Shown here: positions 1 through 9,302 of the stretch, in pieces
Position numbering within the stretch: the first letter of the stretch is position 1
How the letters are laid out: the number at the start of each line of letters is the position of its first letter
Assembly (NCBI RefSeq): GCF_009765275.1
Contig: NZ_VOPH01000004.1
Span: 248,001 to 312,000 of the forward strand
Direction: 5' to 3'
Origin: Chachezhania sediminis
Lineage (GTDB): Bacteria > Pseudomonadota > Alphaproteobacteria > Rhodobacterales > Rhodobacteraceae
Length of the DNA: 64,000 nt
Position numbers and translations under genes: made by a program
Notes under the pieces: model-generated
What the model was told of the DNA's origin: nothing
The model's database searches: none
The model's input: the letters and a program-made list of their open reading frames with translations, nothing else

Positions 1-350
1 CCGCTGCCATAGTAGGCCGTCAGCCGGTCGGCCACGGCCTGCGCGGCCTCGGCCGTGTCGATCAGGGTCCAGGGGACGATCACGGTCTGCGACCGGTCGC
101 CGGCCCATTCGACATAGGTCACCGCGATGCGCCCGATCATGCCGTTGGCGATCGTGCCCATCACCTCGTCGCTGGAGAGGGCCGCGGCATAGCCGTGGCG
201 CTGGATTTCCAGTTCGGCCGGGGACATGGAACGGGACACGTCGACGGCCAGCACCAGTTCGACATCGACGTCGACCGGCCTTGCCGTCTGGGCCAGGGCC
301 GGTGCGGCGCCAAGGAAGGACAGGCAGGCGGTGAGGGTTGTCAGACGCAT
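1..350 (-). CDS. DUF1194 / von Willebrand factor A-like exported protein (3' end outside window)
   Basis: Reading minus from the ATG at 350-348, the first 116 codons are present and the gene runs off the left edge. The N-terminus is a signal peptide (MRLTTLTACLSFLGAAPALA, then QTARPVDV). It is followed by a metal-ion-dependent adhesion-type strand, LVLAVDVSRSMS (DxSxS), and the block YVEWAGDRSQTVIVPWTLI. This combination is characteristic of the DUF1194 family of secreted vWA proteins, common in Rhodobacterales and of unknown function. It probably acts in the periplasm or at the cell surface, with metal-dependent protein binding inferred from the DxSxS motif. It lies about 470 nt downstream of dnaB on the same strand, probably as a separate unit. 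Confidence 0.8.
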   Translation of the reverse strand, partial: MRLTTLTACLSFLGAAPALAQTARPVDVDVELVLAVDVSRSMSPAELEIQRHGYAAALSSDEVMGTIANGMIGRIAVTYVEWAGDRSQTVIVPWTLIDTAEAAQAVADRLTAYYGS

Positions 351-490
351 GCCCCGATTGCGGCACGAAAGCGGGGACCTGTCCATTCAACACTTCGTCA
401 GAAGGATTGGCCCAGGAGTGGCTGCGCGGAAACGGGCAGGGCGGGAGGGCCGTGCTGCCTTGTCTGGCGCGGCGGGAGGCGTGGCCGGTG

Positions 491-560
491 GCGGTTGGGG
501 GCTCTGCCCCCGTCCGTGCGGTGCGCGGACTCCCCCGAGGGTATTTGAGGATCAAAGAAG
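491..560 (+). repeat. Dispersed intergenic repeat, copy A
   Basis: A G-run, 'GCTCTGCCCCC', a short GC arm pair, then 'CCCCCGAGGGTATTTGAGG' and 'ATCAAAGAAG'. The same architecture recurs at 621-667 and 21608-21674. The half 'GGGGGCTCTGCCCCC' can fold on itself. Elements like this occur many times in Rhodobacteraceae chromosomes; their function is unknown. Confidence 0.7.
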
Positions 561-620
561 ATTGGGAATGGTGCTGGTTTCCGGGGCCATGTGCAGGTGT
601 TGTGCAGGCGTCGGGCAAGG

Positions 621-667
621 CGGGGGCGCTGCCCCCGGACCCCCGGGATATTTGAAGACCAAAGAAG
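621..667 (+). repeat. Dispersed intergenic repeat, copy B
   Basis: A shorter copy of the 491-560 element: CGGGGGCGCTGCCCCCGGAC, then CCCCGGGATATTTGAAGACC and AAAGAAG. It lies in the same orientation 60 nt further on. Confidence 0.7.
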
Positions 668-780
668 AGGGAGGGCGCGCCCTTTGTGGCGGCGCGTAAA
701 GAGAGCGTGCGGAGCTTGTTTCTCGAGGCTGAGACAGGGCGCATCATGTAGAACGCGCCCAGGCTTTGGGGGCACGTGCT

Positions 781-804
781 GGGTGCGTGGTTTTCCACGC
801 ACCC
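781..804 (-). terminator. Hairpin downstream of dnaB (palindromic repeat GGGTGCGTGG)
   Basis: A perfect 10-bp inverted repeat, GGGTGCGTGG-TTTT-CCACGCACCC, starts 16 nt beyond the dnaB stop. There is no U-run on the minus strand, so it is either a weak terminator or an mRNA 3' stabiliser. The same palindrome core recurs at 16471-16491 and, degenerate, at 23642-23662. Confidence 0.5.
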
Positions 805-819
805 TTTGGCGGCGCGGGT

Positions 820-2340
820 CTAGAAACTGCCGGCCTGTTCGACCTGGTGCTGGCGGGCGAGGTTGCCGAAGCGGGTGAAGCGGCCTTCGAAGCTGAGTTC
901 CACCGTGCCGATGGGACCGTGACGCTGCTTGCCGATGATCACCTCGGCCCGGCCGTGCAGGCGGCTCATCCTCTCCTGCCAGGAGGCCATTTCGTCCAGG
1001 CGGTCGTCCGACGGCTTTTCCCGTTCCGCGTAATATTCCTCGCGGAACACGAACATGACGACGTCGGCGTCCTGTTCGATCGATCCCGATTCCCGAAGGT
1101 CCGACAGCTGGGGCCGCTTGTCCTCGCGGTTTTCGACCTGACGCGACAGCTGGGACAGCGCGATGACGGGAATGTCCAGTTCCTTGGCGATGGCCTTCAG
1201 ACCTTGCGTGATTTCCGAGACTTCGTTCACGCGGCTGTCCTTGGCGGTCGCAGGCCGCACGAGTTGCAGGTAGTCGACGATCAGCACGTCCAGACCATGG
1301 GTCCGCTTCAGCCGCCGGGCGCGCGCGGCCAGCTGTGAAATGGGCAGGGCGGGCGTGTCGTCGATATAAAGCGGGCAGCTTTCCAGCGTCCGCGCGGCTT
1401 CTACGAAGCGGCGGAATTCGCCTTCGTTCATGTCGCCGCGGCGGATCAGTTCCGACGGGACTTCCGCCGCCTCGGACAGGATCCGGGACGCCAGCTGTTC
1501 GGCGCTCATTTCCAGCGAGTAGAAGCCCACGACGCCGCCGTCGACCGTGCCGTTTTCATCCCGCTGGTATTTCTTGGCGATGTTGAAGGCGATGTTGGTG
1601 GCCAGCGAGGTCTTCCCCATCGACGGGCGCCCTGCCAGGATCAGAAGGTCGGACTTGTGCAGCCCGCCCAGCTTCTTGTCCATGTCGTCGAGCCCGGTGG
1701 AAATGCCCGCCAGACCGCCGGTCCGCTTGTAAGCGGCGGCCGCCACGTTCACCGCGTCTGTGACCGCGTTCAGGAAGGTCTGGAAGCCGGTGCCGGTCTG
1801 GCCCTGTTCCGACAGACGATAAAGCTGCTGTTCGGCCTCGACGATCTGTTCGCGGGGTTCGCTCTCGATATCGACCCGGCCGGCCTTGGCCGCGATTTCG
1901 CGCCCCAGGCCGATCAGCTCGCGCCGGACCGCCAGATCGTGGATCATCTGGGCATAGTCGCGTACCGCGAAGGAGCTGATCGCCGCCCCCGCCAGACGCG
2001 CCAGATAGGCCGGGCCGCCCAGTTCTTTCAGGCCTTCGTCGCCTTCCATGAAGGCCTTGATCGTCACCGGCGAGGCCAGCGCGTTCTTGGCGATCCGGGA
2101 CGACGCGACCTCGTAGATGCGCGCGTGGACCGGGTCGTAGAAATGGTCGGCCTTGATGATCGCGGCAACGCGGTCGTAGACATCGTTGTTGGTCAGGATC
2201 GCGCCAAGAAGCTGCTGCTCCGCCTCGATCGAATGGGGCAGGGCCTGTGCCGTCAGCTCTGCATCCGAACCGCCCTGGCCCGCGTCAGATTGCGTCGTCT
2301 CATGCCCAGAGACCGACCTGATGGTCGCGAACTCGTTCAT
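820..2340 (-). CDS. dnaB: Replicative DNA helicase DnaB
   Basis: A 506-aa hexameric 5'-3' helicase that unwinds the replication fork and recruits primase. The N-terminal DnaB domain (about residues 35-135, PHSIEAEQQLLGAIL) is followed by a linker and a RecA-like ATPase. Walker A is GRPSMGKT at 237-244, Walker B lies in LDVLIVDYLQL, and the ...ALSQLSRQVENR motif and the arginine-rich C-terminal block are present. The length is typical. The ATG start is followed by an about 35-residue polar extension before the conserved fold, as is common in alphaproteobacteria. It lies 233 nt downstream of pyrE, with its own strong sigma70-like promoter in the gap (2458-2485), so it can be transcribed independently of pyrimidine genes. 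Confidence 0.97.
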   Translation of the reverse strand: MNEFATIRSVSGHETTQSDAGQGGSDAELTAQALPHSIEAEQQLLGAILTNNDVYDRVAAIIKADHFYDPVHARIYEVASSRIAKNALASPVTIKAFMEGDEGLKELGGPAYLARLAGAAISSFAVRDYAQMIHDLAVRRELIGLGREIAAKAGRVDIESEPREQIVEAEQQLYRLSEQGQTGTGFQTFLNAVTDAVNVAAAAYKRTGGLAGISTGLDDMDKKLGGLHKSDLLILAGRPSMGKTSLATNIAFNIAKKYQRDENGTVDGGVVGFYSLEMSAEQLASRILSEAAEVPSELIRRGDMNEGEFRRFVEAARTLESCPLYIDDTPALPISQLAARARRLKRTHGLDVLIVDYLQLVRPATAKDSRVNEVSEITQGLKAIAKELDIPVIALSQLSRQVENREDKRPQLSDLRESGSIEQDADVVMFVFREEYYAEREKPSDDRLDEMASWQERMSRLHGRAEVIIGKQRHGPIGTVELSFEGRFTRFGNLARQHQVEQAGSF

Positions 2341-2451
2341 TACTGCCCTCTCACTCCCGGTGATCTGCCCAGTTAAGGGAAGCCGCCCGTGCTTGGCAAA
2401 ATGTATATCCTGTGGATAGCTTGCGCATTGCCTGCGTATAGGCGCTTGCCC

Positions 2452-2486
2452 GTTGATATTGTAGCCTATTTGGCCAGGATATCAAC
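2452..2486 (-). promoter_or_regulatory. dnaB promoter embedded in an inverted repeat
   Basis: On the minus strand TTGATA (2485-2480), a 16-nt spacer and TACAAT (2463-2458) match a sigma70 promoter well. The hexamers overlap a perfect 8-bp inverted repeat, GTTGATAT / ATATCAAC (arms 2452-2459 and 2479-2486). A protein dimer bound there would cover both hexamers. Predicted transcription starts about 110 nt before the dnaB ATG. Confidence 0.6.
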
Positions 2487-2573
2487 ATCTGGGTATGCGA
2501 ACAGCTATTTCGGTCTTTCCCGCAAAAGTGTGGCAAGGACCGGGGCGCGGGCGGCGATCCGCCCACGGCCTGC

Positions 2574-3248
2574 CTATTTACGCGCCGCCTGCCAGGCGCG
2601 GGGATCGTTCAGGAACGCTTCCACGCCGTCGAGTGTCGAGGTCGAGAAGGCGCCCGATTCCTTGGCTTCGGCCAGCACGTCCCACCATGTGGCCAGGCTG
2701 TGCAGCGTCACGCCATGTTCGCCCAGCGTGGCCCGGGTTTCCGGGAAGATGTCGTAGTAGAAGATCACCGCCGTGTGGGCACAGGTGGCCCCGGTTTCGC
2801 GGATCGCGTCGACAAAGCTGATCTTGGAGCCGCCATCGGTGGTCAGATCCTCGACCAGCAGGACCCGGTCACCTTCGCCCATCACGCCTTCGATCCGGGC
2901 GCCGCGGCCGTGCCCCTTGGGCTTCTTGCGGACATAGGTCATGGGCAGCGCCATCCGGTCGGCGACCATGGCGGCAAAGGGGATGCCCGCGGTTTCGCCG
3001 CCTGCGATGTTGGTGAACGCCTCGAAGCCCGCGTCGCGCATCACGGTGACGGCCATGAAATCCATCAGGGTCGACCGGACGCGCGGGAAGGAAATCAGCT
3101 TGCGGCAGTCGATATAGGTCGGGCTGGGCAGACCCGAGGACAGGATGAAGGGGTCGTCTGCGTTGAAATGGACCGCCTGGACCTCAAGCAGCATGCGGGC
3201 CGTGAGGCGGGCAATTTCTTCGCGGGAGGGGTAGGTGGTCGGAATCAT
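2574..3248 (-). CDS. pyrE: Orotate phosphoribosyltransferase
   Basis: A 224-aa protein that joins orotate and PRPP to make OMP in de novo pyrimidine synthesis. The PRPP-binding loop is [13 protein letters not shown] (about 129-141), preceded by the catalytic loop [14 protein letters not shown] (about 108-121). The frame is open further upstream, but the ATG at 3248 has AGGAG seven nt before it and begins the conserved [17 protein letters not shown], so I use it. In many relatives pyrE directly follows pyrC; here two RTX genes (3638-6538) separate them. Confidence 0.96.
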   Translation of the reverse strand: MIPTTYPSREEIARLTARMLLEVQAVHFNADDPFILSSGLPSPTYIDCRKLISFPRVRSTLMDFMAVTVMRDAGFEAFTNIAGGETAGIPFAAMVADRMALPMTYVRKKPKGHGRGARIEGVMGEGDRVLLVEDLTTDGGSKISFVDAIRETGATCAHTAVIFYYDIFPETRATLGEHGVTLHSLATWWDVLAEAKESGAFSTSTLDGVEAFLNDPRAWQAARK

Positions 3249-3637
3249 CGGGTCGCTCCTGGGGCCGGGTGACGTCGTCGGCCTCGGGTTAATCGAGAGC
3301 GCATCGAAACGCCAGCCCGCCGTTTCCGCAATCGACCCCGCGCGACCGTGACCGACAGGGGGGGCTGTCCCTTCGTTCCGGACGTCCGCTGCCGGACCGC
3401 GGTTTTCCCGGGCAGCAGGGCCATCGTCGGAACAGATGGGGAGGCGGCCGTGATGCAAGGGGCCCGTCGGGCGCCTGCGATGCGACCGCCATGTTCCGGA
3501 AGGGACTGCGGGTCCGTGCAGAGCCGAACCGGTTGCGCCGGCATCGCCCCCGGACCGGGCGGGGCGGCAAGGACAGGCACGAACCGGGCACGAACCGGGC
3601 CCGAGCCGGGAGCGGGTCTGGTGGGCCCGATCTTGCC
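3249..3637. other. pyrE upstream gap with an 11-bp tandem repeat
   Basis: This 389-nt GC-rich stretch lies between pyrE and the first RTX gene. Positions 3577-3609 hold three tandem 11-bp units (GCACGAACCGG twice, then GCCCGAGCCGG with two changes). It should contain the pyrE promoter, but no convincing hexamers are visible. I see no gene. Confidence 0.55.
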
Positions 3638-4774
3638 TTAGAAGAGGAAGTCGTCGGCCGACAGGTCGCCGACCTTGACGCCCTCCAGAAGGATCGAGTT
3701 GCCGCGACCGTCGTCGATCAGGGCAAAACCGCCATGGGTCTTCACGTGATCGTTCATCAGGTCGTCGAACGAGGTGATGGTCTTCACGCCCTTCAGCACG
3801 ATCCTGTCGGTCGTGCCGTCGACGTCGAAGTCGGTGATCGTGTCGTCGCCGAACTTGCCGCGGAACAGGAACCGGTCGGGCCCGGGGCCGCCGGTCAGGT
3901 GATCGTCGCCCTTGCCGCCGTTCAGCACGTCGCGGCCCGCACCGCCGATCAGGACATCGTTGCCACCCAGCCCCTTCAGCATGTCGTTGGCGTCCAGGCC
4001 GTCGATCCGGTTTTCCCCGTTAGACCCGATGATCCTGTCGGCATGGCCGGACCCCACGACGTTTTCGATGGTCTTCAGCTTGTCCTTGTTTCCCCAGCCG
4101 TCCACGGCCTTGCCCTTCGTCAGGTTGACCCGGACGCCCGAAGGATCGTTCTCGAAACTCACCAGGTCCACGCCCGCGTCGCCATGAAGCCGGTCCCGCC
4201 CGTCGGTCGAGAAGAACCGGTCGTCGCCAATCCCGCCGCGAAACCTGTCATCGTCCGGCGTGCCGTAAAGGATGTCGTCCTCGGTGATCTCGACCGTCTG
4301 GAAATCTGACCACCTGATCGGCCGCCCGGGGCGAAGAGCGCCCGTCGGCAGAGAGATGTCGGTGATCGAGGCGCTGAAGGCGGCCCAGTCGTCGGCCGTT
4401 TCGAACCGCGGCAGCGGGTCGCCTGCCAGTACGAAGTGCAGATTGATGTCGATGTCGTGACCGGGGTCGTTATCGGTGTCGTTGCCCACCGTCACGATGG
4501 TGGTGGACTTGCCGGCCCACTCGACCGTGAGGACCGAAAAATGGGCCTCGCCCCATTCGGCGACCAGGTTGGACCTGTTGATGTCGTTGATCGACCGCTG
4601 CATGACGGGGGACCGGATTTCGACGTCGGTCTCGCCGTTGTAGAGGTCCAGCAGCGCATATCTGAACGTGGTTCTGGCGCTTGGCGCGACGATCGTGGCC
4701 ACGACCTCGCCGATCGGGCTGCCGGTCTCGCCGGAATAGGCGATCCCGACGCCTTTGATGCTGATTGTCGTCAT
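3638..4774 (-). CDS. RTX (haemolysin-type Ca2+-binding repeat) protein A, putative type I-secreted
   Basis: A 378-aa protein with no N-terminal signal peptide. Residues 1-160 form a beta-rich domain (opening [18 protein letters not shown], with [13 protein letters not shown]) that I do not recognise but that is clearly shared with the neighbour at 5186-6538. Glycine-aspartate nonapeptide repeats follow (for example [20 protein letters not shown]), along with a block [19 protein letters not shown] and a C-terminus ending DDFLF, as expected of an ABC-type (type I) secretion signal. Calcium-dependent folding outside the cell is inferred from the family. No catalytic domain is visible, so it may be structural or adhesive. 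It sits between pyrE and pyrC; the secretion apparatus is not in the window. Confidence 0.85.
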   Translation of the reverse strand: MTTISIKGVGIAYSGETGSPIGEVVATIVAPSARTTFRYALLDLYNGETDVEIRSPVMQRSINDINRSNLVAEWGEAHFSVLTVEWAGKSTTIVTVGNDTDNDPGHDIDINLHFVLAGDPLPRFETADDWAAFSASITDISLPTGALRPGRPIRWSDFQTVEITEDDILYGTPDDDRFRGGIGDDRFFSTDGRDRLHGDAGVDLVSFENDPSGVRVNLTKGKAVDGWGNKDKLKTIENVVGSGHADRIIGSNGENRIDGLDANDMLKGLGGNDVLIGGAGRDVLNGGKGDDHLTGGPGPDRFLFRGKFGDDTITDFDVDGTTDRIVLKGVKTITSFDDLMNDHVKTHGGFALIDDGRGNSILLEGVKVGDLSADDFLF

Positions 4775-5185
4775 GGTTGGCCGCCCCGTTCAGACCCGGA
4801 TGTTCCTGTCGGGTCGCCCCGATCCGACAACCGATACATGGCGCGGCCCGTTTCGCAACAGTTTAGGGTCAGGATCTTAGGATCGGGATCCGTTCATCCT
4901 GCACCGTCTGCTTGACAGATGACCCCTCTGGTCACGAGCAAGTGCGCAGGAATAGTGTCTCTATTTCAAGCGCTTGTAAGGCCGAGATAGGGGGCATCCG
5001 TCAAATCCGAAGGACGTCAAATCGGCTTGATCTCAGGGGGCGGGCGGCTTGGAAACAGAACCACTATTCCCGGTGCGCCCCGACCCCAAGTGGCCTGCGG
5101 AAGCGCCGCTTTATGAAGAAAGGGCCGATCCTGCAGGACCGGCCCCCCGAAACTGTGTGCTGCCGCCGGGGGCCCCGGCCGCGCC
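4775..5185. other. Gap between the two paralogous RTX genes
   Basis: A 411-nt region upstream of RTX A. It contains a perfect 10-bp palindrome CAAGCGCTTG (4967-4976) that could be an operator, and the terminator of RTX B at 5116-5145. No coding region is supported. Confidence 0.5.
5116..5145 (-). terminator. Rho-independent terminator of RTX gene B
   Basis: Stem GGGCCGATCC / GGACCGGCCC with a TGCA loop (one G-U type mismatch). On the minus strand it is followed by TTTCTT. It lies 41 nt past the stop at 5186. Confidence 0.7.
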
Positions 5186-6538
5186 TCAGAAGAGGAAGTC
5201 GTTCGCCGACAGGTCGTTGACCGCGACACCGGCCAGCAGGATCGAATTGCCGTTGTCGTCCTCGATCAGGGCCGAACCGTCCTGGTCGGTGACGTGGTTG
5301 TTCATCAGGTCCGAGAACGAAGTGATCGATTTCACGCCCTTCAGCACAACCGTCTCGCCCTTGGCCGAGATGTCGAAATCGGTGATCGTGTCGGTGCCGA
5401 ACTTGCCCTTGAAGACGAAACGGTCGCCGCCATTGCCGCCGGTCAGGGTATCGTCGCCATTGCCGCCGGTCAGCATGTCCTTGCCGTCACCGCCGTTCAT
5501 CACGTCGGCGCCGCCCAGGCCCTTCATCTTGTCCTTGCCGCCCAGACCCAACAGCACGTTTGCGCCATTGTCGCCGATCATCTTGTCGTTCTTGTCCGAC
5601 CCGTGCGCGTTCTCGATATTGATCAGCTTGTCGCGGTCGCCCCAGCCGTCCTTGGCAAAGCCCTTCTTCAGGTTCACCGTGACGCCCTTGTCGCCGCCAT
5701 AGCGGTAATCGATATCGTAGCGGACCGTGTCGCTGCCCTTGCCGCCGTTCAGCTTGTCATTGCCGTCAAGGCCGCGCAGGGTGTTGTCCTTCTTGTCGCC
5801 CATCAGCGTGTCGTCGAACATCGATCCGCGCAGAACCTCGATCTTCTTCAGCGTATCGGTGTCGCCCCAGCCGTCGGTCGCGGTCTTCTTGGCCAGGTTG
5901 GCATAGACGCCGTTCGGGTCGTTCCGGAAGCTGACCTGATCCCAGTTGCCCTTGCCGCCGTTGTAAAGGTCGTCGCCCATGGACGAACTGAAGTAATCGT
6001 CGCCCTGCTTGCCGAAATAGCGGTCGTCACGGGGCGTGCCCCAGAAATCGTCGTCCTGCGTGACGACGGCCGTTTCGAAGTCGGACCACTTGATTTGCTG
6101 GCCGGGGGCATAGGCGCCGGTCGCTTCCTTCAGCGCGGTGATGCTGTCGTCGAAGGCTTCCCATTGGGCCGAGGTGGTGATGGTCGGCAGCGCATCGCCC
6201 GACAGGACGAAGATCATGTCGACGTCGTTTTCGTCCTCGCTCTCGTTGCTCAGCATCATCACCGTGGTCTGATTGCCGGCCCACGACACGTTCACGACCG
6301 AGGTATAGATCTCGCCCCACTGGGCTTCGAGGTCTTGGGCCAGCATGTCGTTGATGACGATCTGGACGGCATTGTCCTTCAGGTCGACGACCGGGACGTC
6401 GCTGTCCCAGTTGTCAATGGAATAGCTGAAGGTGGAATTCTTGTTCGGAAGGATCAGCGAGACCACGGCCTCGCCGGTGGGGACGCCCACGTCTCCTTCG
6501 TAAGTCAGGGAGAAACCCGTGATCGTAAAAGTCGTCAT
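5186..6538 (-). CDS. RTX protein B, paralogue of the protein at 3638-4774
   Basis: A 450-aa protein. The N-terminal ~160 residues (MTTFTITGFSLTYEGDVG, with VSWAGNQTTVMML and IKWSDFETAVVTQDDDF) match RTX A block by block, as does the last ~70-residue segment ([48 protein letters not shown]). Between them are GGxGxD Ca2+-binding nonapeptides and two copies of the VTVNLKKGFAKDGWGDRDKL-type block; RTX A has one. The extra unit explains the greater length and points to tandem duplication. There is no signal peptide; type I secretion is inferred from the C-terminus. A good GAGGA lies nine nt before the ATG. The upstream region is AT-rich and the terminator is at 5116-5145, so this is probably a single-gene transcript. 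Confidence 0.86.
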   Translation of the reverse strand: MTTFTITGFSLTYEGDVGVPTGEAVVSLILPNKNSTFSYSIDNWDSDVPVVDLKDNAVQIVINDMLAQDLEAQWGEIYTSVVNVSWAGNQTTVMMLSNESEDENDVDMIFVLSGDALPTITTSAQWEAFDDSITALKEATGAYAPGQQIKWSDFETAVVTQDDDFWGTPRDDRYFGKQGDDYFSSSMGDDLYNGGKGNWDQVSFRNDPNGVYANLAKKTATDGWGDTDTLKKIEVLRGSMFDDTLMGDKKDNTLRGLDGNDKLNGGKGSDTVRYDIDYRYGGDKGVTVNLKKGFAKDGWGDRDKLINIENAHGSDKNDKMIGDNGANVLLGLGGKDKMKGLGGADVMNGGDGKDMLTGGNGDDTLTGGNGGDRFVFKGKFGTDTITDFDISAKGETVVLKGVKSITSFSDLMNNHVTDQDGSALIEDDNGNSILLAGVAVNDLSANDFLF

Positions 6539-6866
6539 AGTAGTATGTCCTCGAAACTAATAGGCAATTGGTGTCGGCTTACCCGTTTGAAGAGGGGGCA
6601 CGGGTCTGGAAGTCAGGCAATAGTTGACGCTACGTAACCTTTTTGAAATGACTTCATTGTGTTGGCATATCGACGCTCCGACGCGTCAATTCGTATACAA
6701 ATTTTGAAAATTGTCGGCATGCGAAGCCGCGTCGAAAATGACCAACGAATTTGCATAATATGCGATTTTTGCATCTTCCGGCGCCGTTTTTGTCCGGCCA
6801 ATGCACTGCCATTCCGGGCCGTGCGCATGCCCGGACCGCATCCTCTTTCACGGGCAAAGGACCGTT
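6539..6866. other. AT-rich upstream region of RTX gene B
   Basis: 328 nt between pyrC and RTX B. The middle (about 6640-6780) is markedly AT-richer than the surrounding genes, with runs such as ACAAATTTTGAAAATTGT, as expected of a promoter or regulator-binding region. Short reading frames here lack any recognisable product. Confidence 0.5.
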
Positions 6867-7907
6867 TCAGCCGGTGACGGTCCAGTGGACCGGGAATCCG
6901 GGGTCGAAGACCGTGACCGGTCCGTCGCCGCTTTCGATCTTGGCCGGGAAGGTCGTGGCATCGCCCCTGGTCAGCGTGATCGTCGACGCGCTGACCGGCA
7001 GGCGATAGAACGCGGCACCGTGGCGTGAAACGAAGCCGTCCAGCTTATCCAGCGCGCCGGCGCGTTCGAACACCTCGGCCATCAGGGGGATGGCATTGGT
7101 CGCGGTGAAACAGCCGGCACAGCCACAGCCGCATTCCTTGGCCGGGTCGACATGCGGCGCGCTGTCGGTGCCCAGAAAGAACCGCGGATCGCCCGAAGTC
7201 GCCGCCTGCACCAGCGCCAGGCGATGGCTTTCGCGCTTGGCCACGGGCAGGCAATAATAATGCGGGCGGATGCCACCGACCAGGATGTGATTGCGGTTGA
7301 TGATCAGGTGGTGCGCCGTGATCGTGGCGCCCAGTCCGGCCTCGGCCGAAGTCACATAGTCGACCGCGTTCGAGGTGGTAACATGTTCCATTACCACCCG
7401 CAGTTCGGGCACCGCGCGCCGGATCGGATCCAGCACCCGGTCGATGAACACGGCCTCGCGGTCGAAGATGTCGACCTCGGAATCCGTGACCTCGCCATGG
7501 ACGCACAGCGGCAGGCCGATCTCGGCCATGCGTTCGAAGACGGGGCGGACCTTGTCGAAGTCCCGCACGCCCGACGCCGAATTGGTCGTGGCCCCGGCGG
7601 GGTAAAGCTTGACCGCATGGACCAGTCCTTCCGATGCGGCCACGGCCACGTCGGCGGGATCGGTCTCTTCGGTCAGGTAGAGCGTCATCAGAGGGGTGAA
7701 ATCGGCCCCTTCCGGCATCGCCGCCATGATCCGCGCCTTGTAGGCGGCAGCGTCGGCAGCGGTAACGACGGGCGGCACCAGGTTCGGCATGATGATGGCC
7801 CGCCCGAAATGGCGTGCCGTCTCGGGCAGGACGGCCTTCAGCATGGCGCCATCGCGCAGATGCAGGTGCCAGTCGTCGGGGCGGGGAATGGTCAGGCTCT
7901 GGGTCAT
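6867..7907 (-). CDS. pyrC: Dihydroorotase
   Basis: A 346-aa zinc amidohydrolase that cyclises carbamoyl-aspartate to dihydroorotate (pyrimidine synthesis, cytosol). Metal ligands are H14 and H16 in WHLHLRD, the carbamylated lysine K100 in HAVKLYPAG, histidines in LCVHGEV and MEHVTT, and the catalytic aspartate in LGTDSAPH. This is the class II (E. coli PyrC) type and its length is normal. The ATG start is followed directly by the conserved [16 protein letters not shown]. It shares strand with pyrE and dnaB but is separated from pyrE by 3.6 kb of RTX genes. Confidence 0.97.
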   Translation of the reverse strand: MTQSLTIPRPDDWHLHLRDGAMLKAVLPETARHFGRAIIMPNLVPPVVTAADAAAYKARIMAAMPEGADFTPLMTLYLTEETDPADVAVAASEGLVHAVKLYPAGATTNSASGVRDFDKVRPVFERMAEIGLPLCVHGEVTDSEVDIFDREAVFIDRVLDPIRRAVPELRVVMEHVTTSNAVDYVTSAEAGLGATITAHHLIINRNHILVGGIRPHYYCLPVAKRESHRLALVQAATSGDPRFFLGTDSAPHVDPAKECGCGCAGCFTATNAIPLMAEVFERAGALDKLDGFVSRHGAAFYRLPVSASTITLTRGDATTFPAKIESGDGPVTVFDPGFPVHWTVTG

Positions 7908-8111
7908 GAAATCCAGCTAGCACGCGCGGCAGGGCCGTGCCAGAGGACAGGATGGCCCCGCGCATCGGAAAGCCTATCGCAACGGGAGGCAAGGGGATGC
8001 GGCGGGCAGGGTGGCCGTTGCCGGGACCGGGGCGCGGCCCGGTCCAGTGCCCCGGAAACATGCCCGCGCGCACAGCCAGAAGGCGTTTCGCAGAAGCCTA
8101 TCATGCAGAAT

Positions 8112-8129
8112 GGGCGCCCGAAGGCGCCC
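8112..8129 (-). terminator. Hairpin downstream of RTX gene C
   Basis: Perfect 7-bp stem GGGCGCC / GGCGCCC with a CGAA tetraloop, 41 nt past the stop at 8170. The U-run is poor (ATTCTG), so termination is likely but weak. The stem-loop is the same as at 9394-9419. Confidence 0.55.
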
Positions 8130-8169
8130 GCTGCCCGTAACGATCCAGGTGTTTCGCCGTGTTTCGCCG

Positions 8170-9186
8170 TCAGCCGAAGTCCCAGCCGTCGGGCAGGGCG
8201 ATCCAGCTGGTATTCGATGCCGCGAACTGGGTCATGCCGTCCAGGTCCAGCCCCCAGTCGGCCTGGCTGTCGCCGTTGGTGTCGATCTGGACCAGGCCAT
8301 TCTGCATCCGGACCTCCATCACGCCCTCGGTCCCGGAAAAGGCCTTCTTGCCGATGTACACGATCTCGTCGACCTGGTTGAACAGCAGCGCTGCGTTCTC
8401 GGTCAGGTCCAGCTTGTCGCCCTGCCTGACCTTGAAATCCGTGACCGTGGTATTGCTGGTGCCATCCCAGTTCAGACTGGAGGCCTGAAACATGTCGCCG
8501 CCCTTGCCGCCGGTCCAGACGTTCTTGCCCATGCCGTCGCTCACGAAGGTGTCCTTGCCGCCCTGGCCGAGCAGGCGGTCGTCGCCGCCCTTGCCATAAA
8601 GCCGGTCGTTCCCCTTGCCGCCGAACAGGGTGTCGTTCCCGTCAAAGCCGTCGATCTGGTCGTCGCCGGCGCCGCCCTTGACGATGTCGTCGCCCTGGGA
8701 CGCGTTGAACTTGTCGTTGCCGGCGCCCAGATTGATCTTGTCGTCGCCCACGGATCCGTTGGCCCAGTCCGCCTCCTTGGTCAGCGACCCGCGTACGCCG
8801 GTCACGGTCAACTCGTTCCAGATCAGGCCTGATCCACCCACGTTCATGACCCGGCTGATATCGACGCCGGACTTGATGTTGATGGTGCCGGCGACGTCGC
8901 CGTCGTCCAGGAACTGGACACGGTTGATGGTGCCGGTCCAGCCCGCATCGGTCTTGGAAAACTTGCCCAGGAACTTGTAGCCGACCTCGGCCGCATAGTC
9001 GGGCTGGTTGTGGATCTGGTAGGTGAAATCGGTGGTGACCGAAATCGCCTTGGCCGACTTGCCGCGCGGCAGGGCATCGGCCCAGTCGTCGGCGTCGAAG
9101 TAATAGAAGCCCTGCGTCGCGAATGAGAACACGTTCTCGTAATACGTAGGCTCAGGCTGAAGGAACTTGATGATGGACTGTTTCAT
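8170..9186 (-). CDS. RTX (Ca2+-binding repeat) protein C
   Basis: A 338-aa protein. Residues about 1-150 form a domain (MKQSIIKFLQPEPTYYENVF, later TQGFYYFDADDWADAL and FLDDGDVAGTINI) unrelated to RTX A and B; I do not recognise it. Residues about 155-225 carry RTX nonapeptides (VGDDKINLGAGNDKF, GGAGDDQIDGFDGNDTLFGG, YGKGGDDRLLGQGGKDTF). The C-terminal ~110 residues resemble the beta-roll capping and type I export region, ending WIALPDGWDFG. There is no signal peptide. The function is unknown; calcium-dependent extracellular folding is inferred. Upstream (9187-9360) are two inverted repeats that may control it. Confidence 0.82.
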   Translation of the reverse strand: MKQSIIKFLQPEPTYYENVFSFATQGFYYFDADDWADALPRGKSAKAISVTTDFTYQIHNQPDYAAEVGYKFLGKFSKTDAGWTGTINRVQFLDDGDVAGTINIKSGVDISRVMNVGGSGLIWNELTVTGVRGSLTKEADWANGSVGDDKINLGAGNDKFNASQGDDIVKGGAGDDQIDGFDGNDTLFGGKGNDRLYGKGGDDRLLGQGGKDTFVSDGMGKNVWTGGKGGDMFQASSLNWDGTSNTTVTDFKVRQGDKLDLTENAALLFNQVDEIVYIGKKAFSGTEGVMEVRMQNGLVQIDTNGDSQADWGLDLDGMTQFAASNTSWIALPDGWDFG

Positions 9187-9302
9187 GAAATCTTCTTTCC
9201 CGGAACTCGCCAGACAGGGTCGAAATGGCCTGTCTGACAGGAATTCTTGGTGTCAAAACAGGGATCAGGCAAGAAAAATGCGCATTTAATGTGCGGTTCG
9301 TG

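Larger units (their letters stand above)
351..819. other. Intergenic stretch with dispersed repeats, no gene
   Basis: This 469-nt gap between the DUF1194 gene and dnaB holds two copies of a Rhodobacterales-type intergenic repeat (491-560 and 621-667) and a perfect hairpin at 781-804. Overlapping reading frames here have no start signals and no recognisable protein, so I see no gene. Confidence 0.7.

Noticed and set aside
3249-3458. An N-terminally longer PyrE of 294 aa
   Set aside because: The extension is not part of the family and the ATG at 3248 has a well-placed AGGAG, so the short form is preferred.
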